The position numbers were made by a program, and so were the translations under genes. A DNA stretch of 63,442 nucleotides from Pirellula sp. (GTDB taxonomy: Bacteria; Planctomycetota; Planctomycetia; Pirellulales; PNKZ01): the NCBI GenBank assembly GCA_013822735.1, contig PNKZ01000029.1, forward strand, positions 1-63,442, in the 5' to 3' direction. Below are positions 52,243 through 61,397 of the stretch, piece by piece. Below the pieces are notes generated by a model. The model saw only the letters and a program-made list of their open reading frames with translations, did no database searches and had not been told where the DNA came from. The first letter of the stretch is position 1, and each line of letters begins with the position of its first letter.

Positions 52243-53202
52243 CTACTCCGCCACCACCGGCGACGTCAAAGTCCCAATTCCGGCGATGCTCGCATGCAGA
52301 ACATCCCCCGGCTTCACGTAGGTGCCGGTGCTGTTGCCCACTCCGGCAGGCGTGCCCGTGCTGATGATGTCGCCCGGCTCCAGCGTCACCATCGCCGAGA
52401 TAAACTCAATCACGGCCGCCACCGGGAAAATCTGTTGCCGCGTCAATGCGTTCTGTCGCACTTCGCTATTGAGCAACAATCGCATCTCAAGCCCTTGCGG
52501 ATCGGAGATCGCGTCGGCGCTCGTCACGCACGGCCCCATCGGGCAGAACGAGTCGTGCCACTTGCCGTGCAGCCAATCGAAGAACGAATCCTTCTCGCGC
52601 TTCTTCCGCTCCGGGTTCGGACGAAACTTGCGGTTGGAGATGTCGTTGATCACGGTATAGCCTGCCACGTAATTCAGCGCATCGCTTTCCGAGACTCCCT
52701 TGCACTTCTTGCCGATGACGACGGCAAGTTCGAGCTCCCAATCGATAGCGTTGGGGGAGACCTTCGGAATGACCACCGGCTTGCCCGGATCGGTCAGCGT
52801 CGTGGTCGGCGGCTTCATGAAGACGTACGGGAACGTTTCGGCGCGCTCCGTGGCGGCGCCGCCCCCTTCTTGAATGTGCTCGTTGTAATTGCCCGCCAGT
52901 AAGAAGAGTTTCTTCGGCGTCGGAATCGGCACATGCAACTGCACGCTCTTGGTCGCAATCTCGGCGGAGTTCGGCAGTTTGCCGTCGTTGCGCTCGACCC
53001 ATTCGGCGAGCTTCTTCGCCGCTGCGAATCCCTGCCCGGCCGGCGGCAGAAAATCGAGCAAGTCGGTGCTTTGCGGAAGATCGAGCTTCTCATGCGTCGA
53101 AGCTTCGTAGGCGGCTTTGCCTGCTTCGAGCGGTACTACGGATGCTTCACTGTACAAACCGACTTGCGTACTACCTTCGTACGTGAACCTGCAGAGGCGC
53201 AT
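52243..53202 (-). CDS. Fumarylacetoacetate hydrolase family protein
   Basis: A 319-residue cytoplasmic enzyme. A small N-terminal domain (MRLCRFTYEGSTQVGLY) precedes the FAH core: KPPTTTLTDPGKPVVIP, IDWELELAVVIGKKCKGVSE, VAGYTVINDISNRKF, SFCPMGPCVT and TLEPGDIISTGTPAGVG. The acidic metal ligands of the family (E-x-E in WELELAV and D in VINDISN) are kept. Family members act in the last steps of aromatic or sugar-acid breakdown (C-C hydrolases, decarboxylases, dehydratases). The exact reaction is not clear. GGAG lies before the start. The neighbours do not suggest a catabolic operon. Confidence 0.9.
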   Translation of the reverse strand: MRLCRFTYEGSTQVGLYSEASVVPLEAGKAAYEASTHEKLDLPQSTDLLDFLPPAGQGFAAAKKLAEWVERNDGKLPNSAEIATKSVQLHVPIPTPKKLFLLAGNYNEHIQEGGGAATERAETFPYVFMKPPTTTLTDPGKPVVIPKVSPNAIDWELELAVVIGKKCKGVSESDALNYVAGYTVINDISNRKFRPNPERKKREKDSFFDWLHGKWHDSFCPMGPCVTSADAISDPQGLEMRLLLNSEVRQNALTRQQIFPVAAVIEFISAMVTLEPGDIISTGTPAGVGNSTGTYVKPGDVLHASIAGIGTLTSPVVAE

Positions 53203-53294
53203 GGCCGGAATCTCCGAGAGGATGTCGAGGCGGGAGCGTATAGCTTCGCCGACCGGAGATGAAAGTCAAGCAAATCGGCCGCGCCGCCGAGTTG

Positions 53295-54065
53295 CTAGCG
53301 CACCGTCGGCGAAGGGAATCGCCATTCGCGCCAAACGAGTTGCGGAAACACCCACGCATCGTGGGCGTAGCGGTTGAGTAAACGCTTGGGTTCGCTGGCC
53401 AGTCGATGCAGCCATTCGACACCGCACTTTTGCATCCAGCGCGGAGCGCGGGCTTTTTCACCCGCCAGAAAATCAATAGTCGCGCCGATGCAGAGCGCGG
53501 CCTTCACCTGCAAACGCTCTCGATGTTTCGCGATCCACAATTCCTGCTTCGGCGCACCCAAACCGAGCATGAGCACATCCGGTCGAACTGCGTTGATCCG
53601 CTCGCAAATGCTTGTGCATTCCTGCTCGTCGCGCTCGAATCCGAGCGGCGGGCTGTACGTCCCGACCACCTTTGTATTCGGCCAACGTTGCTCGATGTTA
53701 TGCGCCGCGCGCTCCGCCACGCCGGGACCGGCCCCCAATAAATAGACGCTCAGCGGCCGACCGGACGTCGTCGACGCGAACAAGGCGGGAGCTAAATCGC
53801 TGCCGGCTACCCGTTCGGGCAGCGGCTTCTTCAAGAGGCGCGAAGCCAGCACCACCGGGAACCCGTCGGCGAGAACCAACGAAGCATCACGATAGGCGGC
53901 GCGTAAGCCCGCATGCTTTTCAAACATCACGGCATGGTCGACGTTGGGAGTGACGACGTAGCGGCAACGGCGTTCTTCCGCGTCGATCCAAGCATGCAAC
54001 GTGGCGACGGCCTCGGGCATGCGCAACGGCGCGATCTGCATTCCAAAGAGCGAAATGTTCGGCAT
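53295..54065 (-). CDS. WecG/TagA/CpsF-family glycosyltransferase
   Basis: A 256-residue cytoplasmic or membrane-associated transferase. The family signatures are visible: VVTPNVDHAVMFEKHAGLR, SLVLADGFPVVLASRLL, PERVAGSDLAPALF, VYLLGAGPGVAERAA, VGTYSPPLGF, VLMLGLGAPKQELWIAKHR and CIGATIDFLAGEKARAPRWM. Relatives add N-acetylmannosaminuronate or N-acetylmannosamine to a lipid-linked sugar during exopolysaccharide or teichoic acid synthesis (GT26). It is the last gene of a minus-strand run of three with short gaps (30 and 51 bp), consistent with an operon. Confidence 0.93.
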   Translation of the reverse strand: MPNISLFGMQIAPLRMPEAVATLHAWIDAEERRCRYVVTPNVDHAVMFEKHAGLRAAYRDASLVLADGFPVVLASRLLKKPLPERVAGSDLAPALFASTTSGRPLSVYLLGAGPGVAERAAHNIEQRWPNTKVVGTYSPPLGFERDEQECTSICERINAVRPDVLMLGLGAPKQELWIAKHRERLQVKAALCIGATIDFLAGEKARAPRWMQKCGVEWLHRLASEPKRLLNRYAHDAWVFPQLVWREWRFPSPTVR

Positions 54066-54095
54066 GGGTGGTGGCTTTAAATCTGTTGAAATCGT

Positions 54096-55334
54096 TTAAG
54101 TCGTCGCCGCTAAGGCTTGCTGCTTTGCGGGAGCGGCCGCCAATACTCGGGAGTAGATCTCTGCCGTCGCCGCGGCCATGCTGAGGTCGGAAAAGTGTTC
54201 TGACTGACGGCGGTGCGCGGAGATTCGTAGCGCCTGCCAATCGACTTCGCCGGCGATCACGCGCTGGATCTGCTCGGCCAATGAAACGGCGTCGCCCGGT
54301 GCGGCGATGAGGCCGTCGATGTTTTCGCGCACCGCTTCCGGCACTCCTTCCACACGCGTGCCGACGACCGGGATGCCGTACGACATCGCTTCGAGCACGA
54401 CCATCGGTAACCCTTCGCCGAACAAGCTCGGCAGCACGAAGAGGTCCATCAGCGCAAGTTCGGCCGCAATGTCGCTACGGAAGCCGCGCCACGCAATGGC
54501 ATGCTCCACGCCCAGGCGCACCGCTAACTCATGGATCGTCCGTTCGTAATCGGGCGTTTCAAAGCGACCGACGGCCCGCAAATGGGCGTCGACGCCGTTG
54601 CGCCGCAGCTCCGCCAGAGCCTCGATCAACACTTCCAGTCCTTTGCGCGGGCGGAACAGAGCCATGCAGCCGAGAGTCCACGTGCCGACCGGCGTCGGGC
54701 GCTCGGCGAGAACGGGCATGATCGGCACGCCGTTGTGCACGACATGCACACGCTCGCCGGGAATCCCCATTGCAGCGCCATACGCGGCGAGGCTCTTCGA
54801 AACGGCGATGGCCGCCGTCAAATTGCCGATGCTGCGACGTTCGATAAACGCATTGACGAAGTTGCGAAAGTGATGCGTGGTGTCGCCCGAGGTCGGACTA
54901 TGCAAATGATGAATCATCGGCAGACCGGTGCTGCGGGCCGCCAATCGTCCGACCATGGCCGAACGCACCGTGTGCGTATGGATCAAGCCGCACTCTTCAC
55001 GACGCGCGATGTGCGCCACGGCCCGAGCGGCCGTCAGGTCGAACTTGCCGCGCATCGGCGTTTCGTACAGTCGCGCCCCTTGGTACTTCCGTCGCGACGG
55101 AAACTGATCCGGCTTGATCGCGGCGAATACCACTTCGAAGCCGAGTTGCGGCAACGCCGCGGCAAGCAGGTCTTGTACTCGTTCCGCGCCGGCGTAATGT
55201 TCGCCGTTGATTACATGCAACACGCGCTGCCGGGGACGATCGGCCGCTGAGGCCCGCTCCGGCGAAAGTTCGCGAGGCGCGTGCAGATCGGGGCCGCGCT
55301 GGTCCGCTTCGGCGTGCAAGGTGGAAGGGGTCAT
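54096..55334 (-). CDS. GT4 family glycosyltransferase
   Basis: A 412-residue GT-B glycosyltransferase. The N-terminal domain starts RVLHVINGEHYAGAERVQD after about 35 disordered residues. The linker is AIAVSKSLAAYGAAMGIPGE followed by VHVVHNGVP. The C-terminal nucleotide-sugar domain has LGCMALFRPRKGLEVLIEAL, FVLPSLFGEGLPMVVLEAMS and YGIPVVGTRVEGVPE. It transfers a sugar to the growing polysaccharide chain. The start at 55334 is chosen over a TTG at 55343. It is part of the exopolysaccharide unit. Confidence 0.92.
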   Translation of the reverse strand: MTPSTLHAEADQRGPDLHAPRELSPERASAADRPRQRVLHVINGEHYAGAERVQDLLAAALPQLGFEVVFAAIKPDQFPSRRKYQGARLYETPMRGKFDLTAARAVAHIARREECGLIHTHTVRSAMVGRLAARSTGLPMIHHLHSPTSGDTTHHFRNFVNAFIERRSIGNLTAAIAVSKSLAAYGAAMGIPGERVHVVHNGVPIMPVLAERPTPVGTWTLGCMALFRPRKGLEVLIEALAELRRNGVDAHLRAVGRFETPDYERTIHELAVRLGVEHAIAWRGFRSDIAAELALMDLFVLPSLFGEGLPMVVLEAMSYGIPVVGTRVEGVPEAVRENIDGLIAAPGDAVSLAEQIQRVIAGEVDWQALRISAHRRQSEHFSDLSMAAATAEIYSRVLAAAPAKQQALAATT

Positions 55335-55385
55335 AGTTCTCAATTCTCAGACCGGTTTACGAAACTCTCGCGAGCGAACGCGGCA

Positions 55386-56873
55386 CTAGCTGTTGGCGAC
55401 TAACTCGCCCGCTTCTTCGTCTTCTTGCACGTGGTTCTTCGGAGCCGGGCGAGCGGAATACTTCCATGATGCAGACGCCTGCCGCGGCTTGACGGGAGGG
55501 ACGGCGGGCTCGCTTTCGATCGCGGCCGGCGGCAGCTTCGTCGTCAGCAGCAAGCAACCGACGCCGCAGACCAAGCCGCCGAAAATCCCCATGCCGAGCA
55601 AGGTCGTGCGACCGGGGCCTTGCGGGCGCGTCCCCGCATCCGGAGCGTCGATGCGCGTGAGCAAGCTCGCGGCGGTTCCGCCGGCCTGCGCGGATCGGGC
55701 CTCGAGCAGTTGCCGCTCCGCGTCTTCTTGCTGCCGCGTGCGATGCTGCATTTGCATGTTCAGCGACGAATACTCGGCTCGCAGCGTCGCCAGTCGGTCG
55801 AGCCGCGAGCGGGCTTGCGTCAATCGGGCGCGGCGATCGGCGGTGATTTCGTCGGAAAGCGCGAGCTCGGCTTGTACGCCCTTGAGCGCCGTTTGCACTT
55901 CGGTGTTCAAATGTCGGCGAATCTCTTCTTCGGCATCGAGCGAGGCCCGCACTTGCGGATGCTGCCGCGACATGCTGCCGAGCAATTGGCTCGAACGGAT
56001 CTGCGCGTCGATCAAACCTTCCTTAAGCCGCCGCAATGCGGGCTGCGATTCCAGCAAGCGATTCGGCGTCGTCACCAACTCTTGAGGATCCGCGGCCGCG
56101 GCCGTGAGCAACTTTTGTAGTTCCCGCTCGTTGCGGTTCGCGGTTTCGGCCTGGCGAAGCTCGTTCTCCAACTCAACGACGAGCTTCCGCAAATCGCTGT
56201 CTCCGGAGCCGAGTTGTTCGAGGTTGCGGAGTTCGGCCAAGTCGCCGCCGACGGTCGATTCCAGCTTCTGCAACTCTCCGACCGCTTCACGCACGTCGCG
56301 GCGTGCAATGTCGACGGCCGTTTCGAGTTCGCGGACCATGCTGCCCGCCTTTTCATCGCGCAGCTGATGAAACCGCTTGAGAAGTTGCTCCGTGACGGCA
56401 TCGGCCAACTGCACGGCGCGCTCCGCCGAGCGGTCGCGAATCTTGAGATAGAAGACTTCCGTCGATCCGAACTCCGTCCCCTTCGGCGGCACGAGCTTGA
56501 CGGTATCCGCCAGATCGGCGACGGCTTCCGCCGACGGCCAGGCTCCCTTCGAGGCGTCGAAATCGGACGGCGCGCCGACCTTCTGCAGTGCGGCCGTCAG
56601 CACGCTCTTGTTCTTGGCGATCTCCAAGAGGGTTTCTTGAAGCGTCTTCATTTCGGTGAGATCGCGGAAGCGTCCGGCGCCCCCGGTGTTGCCGCTCGCT
56701 TCAGCGCGGACCATCAGTGCTTGCGAGGCTTCCCAGGAAGCCGGCTTCAGCAGCGCGAAAGCCGATGCGCACGTTGCCACAATGGCGGCGGGAAGCAACC
56801 ATCGCAGCGGGTGGCGAATGAATAAACGCGCGACGTCGGCAAGGGTCGGCGTCGGGGCGAGCAAGGTCGTCAT
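55386..56873 (-). CDS. Wzz/GNVR-type polysaccharide chain-length or export protein
   Basis: A 495-residue inner-membrane protein. Transmembrane helices lie at about 24-44 and 441-461, and a long periplasmic coiled-coil region between them (about 190-400) is rich in Glu, Arg, Ala and Leu. The N-terminal Wzz-like part is LADVARLFIRHPLRWLLPAA. This is the polysaccharide co-polymerase layout that sets chain length in Wzy-dependent systems. No tyrosine kinase domain is present; the cytoplasmic end is short and Ala/Lys/Glu-rich. It is first in the minus-strand run. Confidence 0.88.
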   Translation of the reverse strand: MTTLLAPTPTLADVARLFIRHPLRWLLPAAIVATCASAFALLKPASWEASQALMVRAEASGNTGGAGRFRDLTEMKTLQETLLEIAKNKSVLTAALQKVGAPSDFDASKGAWPSAEAVADLADTVKLVPPKGTEFGSTEVFYLKIRDRSAERAVQLADAVTEQLLKRFHQLRDEKAGSMVRELETAVDIARRDVREAVGELQKLESTVGGDLAELRNLEQLGSGDSDLRKLVVELENELRQAETANRNERELQKLLTAAAADPQELVTTPNRLLESQPALRRLKEGLIDAQIRSSQLLGSMSRQHPQVRASLDAEEEIRRHLNTEVQTALKGVQAELALSDEITADRRARLTQARSRLDRLATLRAEYSSLNMQMQHRTRQQEDAERQLLEARSAQAGGTAASLLTRIDAPDAGTRPQGPGRTTLLGMGIFGGLVCGVGCLLLTTKLPPAAIESEPAVPPVKPRQASASWKYSARPAPKNHVQEDEEAGELVANS

Positions 56874-57231
56874 AGCGGGCGGATCCTACAACAGTTCTCA
56901 GGCAGGCGAACGCGGCGCGCGTCCAAACTATGGGCGCGCAGCATCATCGCCGGATACTCAAACCTAGGTCAGTACCGTCGGGAAAGCGGCCTTCGCGACG
57001 GTAAATTGCCGGACTTGGCCGACCGTCGCCCCGCACTTCGTGTCGGTAGCTTTCTTCAACGCAGTGCGGGCGTCGCTACAACCCGCACAATCGCGCTGAT
57101 TCCATCCTCTGATTGCGTCGCTGAAATCCGCGTTTCGGTCGTTTGCCTTACGCCGCGTGTGACCGAGATTTACAGCAGATGCACGCTTCGCAGCATCGCC
57201 CCTGGTCCGTCTCGAGCAGGAACCGTCGATC
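56874..57231. other. Divergent promoter region of the exopolysaccharide cluster
   Basis: A 358-bp gap between the Wzz-like gene (minus) and the deacetylase gene (plus). It should hold promoters for both arms of the cluster. No clear sigma-70 or sigma-54 sites could be picked by eye. Small open frames here are not convincing. Confidence 0.45.
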
Positions 57232-58116
57232 ATGTCTCCTTGGAAACATGCCGCGCTGGCCACGTACTATCACGCCACCCGGCCGTACCGCGCTTGGTGG
57301 AATGCGCGCGCCGCGGCGGCAATGCGTGCGCCGGTGATGATTCTCTTCTACCATCGCGTGGCCGACGATGATGCCAACAGTTGGACCTGCTCCCGACGGG
57401 TGTTCGAACGACAGATGCATTGGCTTAAACGGAACTGTGATTGCGTTTCGCTCGCCGAAGCGCAACGCCGCATCCGTGAAGGCAACGCGCGACCGGCCGT
57501 GGTCGTGACGTTCGACGACGGCTACGGCGAGAACAACGACTTCGCGCTGCCGCTGCTTGTGCGCGAGAAGATTCCTTGCACGTATTTTGTGACCTTGCAT
57601 CATGTGCGCCACGGCATTCCATTTCCGCACGACATGCGAATGGGCAACACGTTTCGCCCCAACTCGCTCGACGACCTAAGGCATTGGGCCGGCGAAGGAA
57701 TCGACATCGGCGCTCACACGCGCACGCATCCCGACATCGGCAAGATCGACGATCGGGCGCGACTCGAAGACGAAATTGTTACGGCGGGCGAAGAATTGCA
57801 GCAATTTCTCAGCCGCCCGGTGCGCTACTTCGCGTTTCCGTTCGGTCTGCCCGCCAATATGCAGCCGGCGGCCTTCGAGTTGGCCTTCGAAGCCGGCTAC
57901 GACGGCGTGTGCTCCGCGTACGGCGCCTACAACTTCCCGGGCGACGATCCGTTTCACTTGCAGCGGATCCATGCCGACGAAGATTTGCTCCGCGTGCGCA
58001 ATTGGCTCTCCGTCGATCCGCGCAAGCTGAACGTGCCAAGGTATCGATATCAACTGCCGACATCGACGGCTCCGGCCACATCATCCGTCGAACAACCGCG
58101 GCAGATCGGCGTTTAG
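57232..58116 (+). CDS. Polysaccharide deacetylase (CE4/NodB family)
   Basis: A 294-residue protein. The NodB catalytic motifs are VVTFDDGYGENNDFA (D95 as base, D96 as metal ligand) and IGAHTRTHPDIGK (H162, H166). FAFPFGLP and a late L-x-R/H region follow. The preceding APVMILFYHRVADD is the usual entry to the domain. There is no signal peptide, so it would act on a cytoplasmic lipid-linked glycan or be anchored by its amphipathic N-terminus. In this cluster it probably removes acetyl groups from the exopolysaccharide unit. It is followed by a GT4 gene 42 bp away. Confidence 0.93.
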   Translation: MSPWKHAALATYYHATRPYRAWWNARAAAAMRAPVMILFYHRVADDDANSWTCSRRVFERQMHWLKRNCDCVSLAEAQRRIREGNARPAVVVTFDDGYGENNDFALPLLVREKIPCTYFVTLHHVRHGIPFPHDMRMGNTFRPNSLDDLRHWAGEGIDIGAHTRTHPDIGKIDDRARLEDEIVTAGEELQQFLSRPVRYFAFPFGLPANMQPAAFELAFEAGYDGVCSAYGAYNFPGDDPFHLQRIHADEDLLRVRNWLSVDPRKLNVPRYRYQLPTSTAPATSSVEQPRQIGV

Positions 58117-58158
58117 TTCTCTTAAACTTCGAAGTTCTCACAACAGCGCAATAGAATC

Positions 58159-59409
58159 ATGTCGCTCACCGCCTTGCTCGCTAAACCGTTTCGCCGCCGT
58201 CGAACCCTGCCGCCGCTCGAAGATCGTGGGCCGTTGAAAGTGATGTTCGTCATCACGTCGATGCCGGTCGGCGGCGCGGAGACGTTGCTCGTCAACCTCG
58301 TCCGACGGATGGACCGCGAACGCTTCCAACCGGAACTTTGCTGCTTGAAGGAATTCGGCCCGCTCGGCGAAGTGCTGGCGAAAGAGATCCCGGCCTGCGA
58401 GAAGCAGATCAATTATAAGCTCGACTGGCGCGTCATCGGTCGGCTCGCAAAGCGGATGTACGAGCGACAAATCGACGCCGTCGTCACGGTCGGCACCGGC
58501 GGCGACAAGATGTTTTGGGGACGCCTCGCGGCGTGGCGTGCCGGCGTGCCGGTCATTCTCTCGGCACTTCACTCGACGGGCCTTCCCGATCGCGTGGAAT
58601 TCTCGAATCGATTACTTGAGCCGCTCACCGACGGCTTCATCGGCTGTGCCCGTCCGCATGGCGAATACCTCGCCCGGCACGAAGGATGCCCGAAGCACAA
58701 GGTGTTCGTCATTCCCAACGGCGTCGACGTCGATCGTTTCCGACCATGCGAGCCCGACCCGCAATTGGCCGCTTCGATCGGCTTGCCCGCGGGAGCGCCT
58801 TGCGCCGCAATCGTGGCTGCTTTGCGTCCCGAGAAAAATCATGGGCTGTTTCTGAACGCAGCGGCGCTCGCGTCGCAACAAGTTCCGGAGAGTCGATTCT
58901 TGGTCATCGGCGACGGAGCGCTTCGTCCGCAACTTGAGCAGCAGGCGCGCGATCTGGGCATCGCTGATCGTGTCCTATTCCTCGGCACGCGGAGCGACAT
59001 TCCGCAACTGCTCGCGCTCACACGGGCGCTGGCGCTCAGCTCGCATATGGAAGCCAATCCGGTCTCCATCTTGGAAGGTCTCGCCTGCGGAAAGCCGGTC
59101 GTCGCCACCCGGGTCGGATCGATTCCTGAGACCGTTCATGACGGCGTCAGCGGCTATCTAACTCTTCCCGGCGAGGTGGGGGAAATGGCGGATGGGCTGA
59201 CTGAATTGCTGAAAAATCCAGAACTTTCTGAAGCGATGGGGACGGCTGGGCGAAATCATGTGGTCGAAAACTGGTCCCTCGCACGAATGGTTTCTGGCTA
59301 TCAGGATCTTATCCAAACTACCTATCTATCCAAACCTTCCTTCACGAAGACTTATGTGAGCCGTTTGGCTCATCCTCGATCAAAGGAGTTACTAAAACTT
59401 CGTGGTTAA
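58159..59409 (+). CDS. GT4 family glycosyltransferase
   Basis: A 416-residue GT-B transferase. It contains KVMFVITSMPVGGAETLLVN, HKVFVIPNGVDVDRF, PCAAIVAALRPEKNHGLFL, RVLFLGTRSDIPQLL, LALSSHMEANPVSILEGLAC and GKPVVATRVGSIPE. It is the second GT4 enzyme of the cluster and presumably adds a different sugar. The last third (from about 59190) has a lower GC content and a different codon use from the rest, and the C-terminal 35 residues diverge from the family. Start at 58159 by position; its ribosome site is weak. Confidence 0.9.
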   Translation: MSLTALLAKPFRRRRTLPPLEDRGPLKVMFVITSMPVGGAETLLVNLVRRMDRERFQPELCCLKEFGPLGEVLAKEIPACEKQINYKLDWRVIGRLAKRMYERQIDAVVTVGTGGDKMFWGRLAAWRAGVPVILSALHSTGLPDRVEFSNRLLEPLTDGFIGCARPHGEYLARHEGCPKHKVFVIPNGVDVDRFRPCEPDPQLAASIGLPAGAPCAAIVAALRPEKNHGLFLNAAALASQQVPESRFLVIGDGALRPQLEQQARDLGIADRVLFLGTRSDIPQLLALTRALALSSHMEANPVSILEGLACGKPVVATRVGSIPETVHDGVSGYLTLPGEVGEMADGLTELLKNPELSEAMGTAGRNHVVENWSLARMVSGYQDLIQTTYLSKPSFTKTYVSRLAHPRSKELLKLRG

Positions 59410-59636
59410 CTGGGCAAAACTACTACAGAATGCACGAACTTCGTACACGCCATAACTTGAACCATTCGCCGTAGTTATCGTATGTTCTGTAGTTGCATTT
59501 ATTATCCAAGTAGCCAGAATCACGCGTATTGCCCAGGTTGTTCGTTGCGGAACGATCAACCGAGGCACGGGCATGAGACAACTACGAGTTGCGAAGTTAC
59601 GCGCTGCTCGGTTTGGTCGAAAGCACGAACGTAAGA
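59410..59636. other. AT-richer gap after the exopolysaccharide cluster
   Basis: A 227-bp region with lower GC than its neighbours. On the minus strand it contains a stretch of about 50 codons (ending near 59428) with an Asn/Tyr-rich, protein-like composition (KCNYRTYDNYGEWFKLW). It has no convincing start, so it is not called as a gene. Confidence 0.4.
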
Positions 59637-60458
59637 ATGGATGGTCCTCCGTTTGGTTCGTCGAGGTTGCACTTCCCCGGTGCGGCCTCCACTTCGCCGC
59701 CCCAGCGCAGCGTTGACGAACCATCTCAACACGATGCCCGCCTCACCGCAACTACGCCGGCCGAACGTGCCTGCGAAGGCTTGCGGCTCCTGCTTCAGTC
59801 GCAACTTTATGCCGACGATGTTGGTGCCGATGGTTGGGAATTCGCCCTCGACCTTGTCGAACTAAAAACGGTCGGCCTTACCAGCAGCGACTTGCGCTGG
59901 TTAGTGCTTAAGGGCTATGCGCAACATGCGCGTGAGACGACCCTTCCCGGCGACGCGCAACGTTCGTTCCGGCCGTCGAAGAGTCTCACGCTTTCGAAAC
60001 GTACCTGCTTCGTAATCACGGATGCCGGCATCGAAGCCGCGCGACAATGGATTGCGGCCGACGAAATTTCCCGCACGCAGCCAACCGCCCGACTACCCGC
60101 AGCGAGCCCAACGCCCGTGGTCGCTCCCGTGCCGGAAACACCGCGCTCGCGCATGGCGCCGCATTGGGATTCCGATCTGCAGGAGCTTCGCGTCAACGGC
60201 CTGATCGTCAAGCGGTTTAAAGTTCCGGCGCCGAATCAGGAAATGATTCTCGCGGCCTTCGAAGAAGAGCACTGGCCGGCCCGCATCGACGATCCGCTAC
60301 CGCCGCATCCGGATCAAGATCCCAAACGCCGGCTGCACGATACGATCGTCAGCCTCAACCGCAACCATAAAAGCCACATGATTCGCTTCATGGGCGACGG
60401 CAGCGGCCAAGGTGTACGCTGGAGCGTAGCGACTGACCAAGACGACGGCACGAGCTAG
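59637..60458 (+). CDS. Conserved hypothetical protein with a C-terminal winged-helix-like domain
   Basis: A 273-residue soluble protein. The N-terminal part (about 40-130) is helical and contains RACEGLRLLLQSQLYADDVG and DLRWLVLKGYAQHARETT. A Pro-rich linker (about 135-180) follows, then a well-conserved-looking end: WDSDLQELRVNGLIVKRFKVP, QEMILAAFEEEHWPARIDDP, PKRRLHDTIVSLNRNHKSHM and IRFMGDGSGQGVRW. This alternation resembles a winged helix. I recall this end in several planctomycete proteins, some with other N-terminal parts. DNA binding is a guess. The start at 59637 lacks a strong ribosome site. Confidence 0.65.
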   Translation: MDGPPFGSSRLHFPGAASTSPPQRSVDEPSQHDARLTATTPAERACEGLRLLLQSQLYADDVGADGWEFALDLVELKTVGLTSSDLRWLVLKGYAQHARETTLPGDAQRSFRPSKSLTLSKRTCFVITDAGIEAARQWIAADEISRTQPTARLPAASPTPVVAPVPETPRSRMAPHWDSDLQELRVNGLIVKRFKVPAPNQEMILAAFEEEHWPARIDDPLPPHPDQDPKRRLHDTIVSLNRNHKSHMIRFMGDGSGQGVRWSVATDQDDGTS

Positions 60459-60472
60459 CAGAAGCGGCGCGG

Positions 60473-60988
60473 CTAAACCGTTACGCTCAGCAACGCTTGA
60501 AACTCCGGGTCGTCGCGCACCCGATCGAAGTCGGATTCCCCCGATACCAAGTCGCGGTATTCGGGATCGCGGCGTAAGGCCTCGCTCAAAAACTCGACCG
60601 CGCGGTGCTTATCGCCGGCCAGGCTCCGATAGCAGGCCAAGTTGTAGTACAAAATCGCCTGCGTCTGGTCGATCTCCAGGGCTCGCTCGAGCGATTCGAT
60701 TGCCAGGTCGAGTCGACCGGTCCGCTTGTAGCACCAGCCCAGCGCCAGGTAGATGTCGATCTTGCTGGGAGCCCGTTCGGCCGACGCTTGCAAGGCGTCA
60801 ATGGCCTCGGCAAATCGCCCCTGGGCCCGATACGCCTCGCCGAGTAGATAGAGGTGCTCGCTTCGCAACGTGCCGGCGTCGTCGATTTTGGCGAGTGTCG
60901 CGACGGCCAAATGCGGCAAATTCAGCTCGAGATATCCCTCGGCTTCCCGCAGCAATCGTTGATAGCGGATGCGACTCTGGAGCGACAC
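60473..60988 (-). CDS. TPR repeat protein
   Basis: A 171-residue soluble protein made of about four tetratricopeptide repeats: LYLLGEAYRAQGRFAEAIDA, IYLALGWCYKRTGRLDLAIE, LYYNLACYRSLAGDKHRAVE and a capping helix. The start codon is GTG at 60988 with AGAGGT upstream. TPR proteins act as scaffolds; partners are unknown. It is convergent with the preceding gene, 14 bp apart. Confidence 0.85.
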   Translation of the reverse strand: MSLQSRIRYQRLLREAEGYLELNLPHLAVATLAKIDDAGTLRSEHLYLLGEAYRAQGRFAEAIDALQASAERAPSKIDIYLALGWCYKRTGRLDLAIESLERALEIDQTQAILYYNLACYRSLAGDKHRAVEFLSEALRRDPEYRDLVSGESDFDRVRDDPEFQALLSVTV

Positions 60989-61397
60989 GCGCGGCGACCT
61001 CTACGAAATACGATCAATCAGCCGTCCTCTCTACTCTCATACTATTCGCCGCCGCCGGCTCGCCAAGTCTAAAACGTGCGCGCCGACGAACCGACCGGCT
61101 GTAAGAGTTTATCGGCCGCGTGAGCGCACGAAATAACGTCGATTCGGCGCCCCGGTCAAGGGATTGCGCCAAGTGAAAATCGCCGCGAACCACGCCGGAG
61201 CGGCTGCGTTTCTCCCGCCGCCGACAATGTCCGAACGACTGGTGCCCTCGAAGTGCGGGCAATCGTTCGCTGCGGCAATACGTCCGACGGCGATCAGAGG
61301 CCGTCCGCTGCCGGCAAAGTGTCCGACCTGGCCGCCGCGTCAAAAGGTCGAATTTCCAAAGATCTGCGCCCGACGGCACGGCCCGCGCGCCGTGAGC
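60989..61397. other. Intergenic stretch (409 bp)
   Basis: It lies between two minus-strand genes. Open frames on both strands have no start signals and look spurious. It presumably contains the promoter of the TPR gene. Nothing else was recognised. Confidence 0.45.

Noticed and set aside
59392-59724. Minus-strand frame of 110 codons after the GT4 gene
   Set aside because: It overlaps the start of the following gene and has no start signal. Only the low-GC patch itself is kept as an observation.
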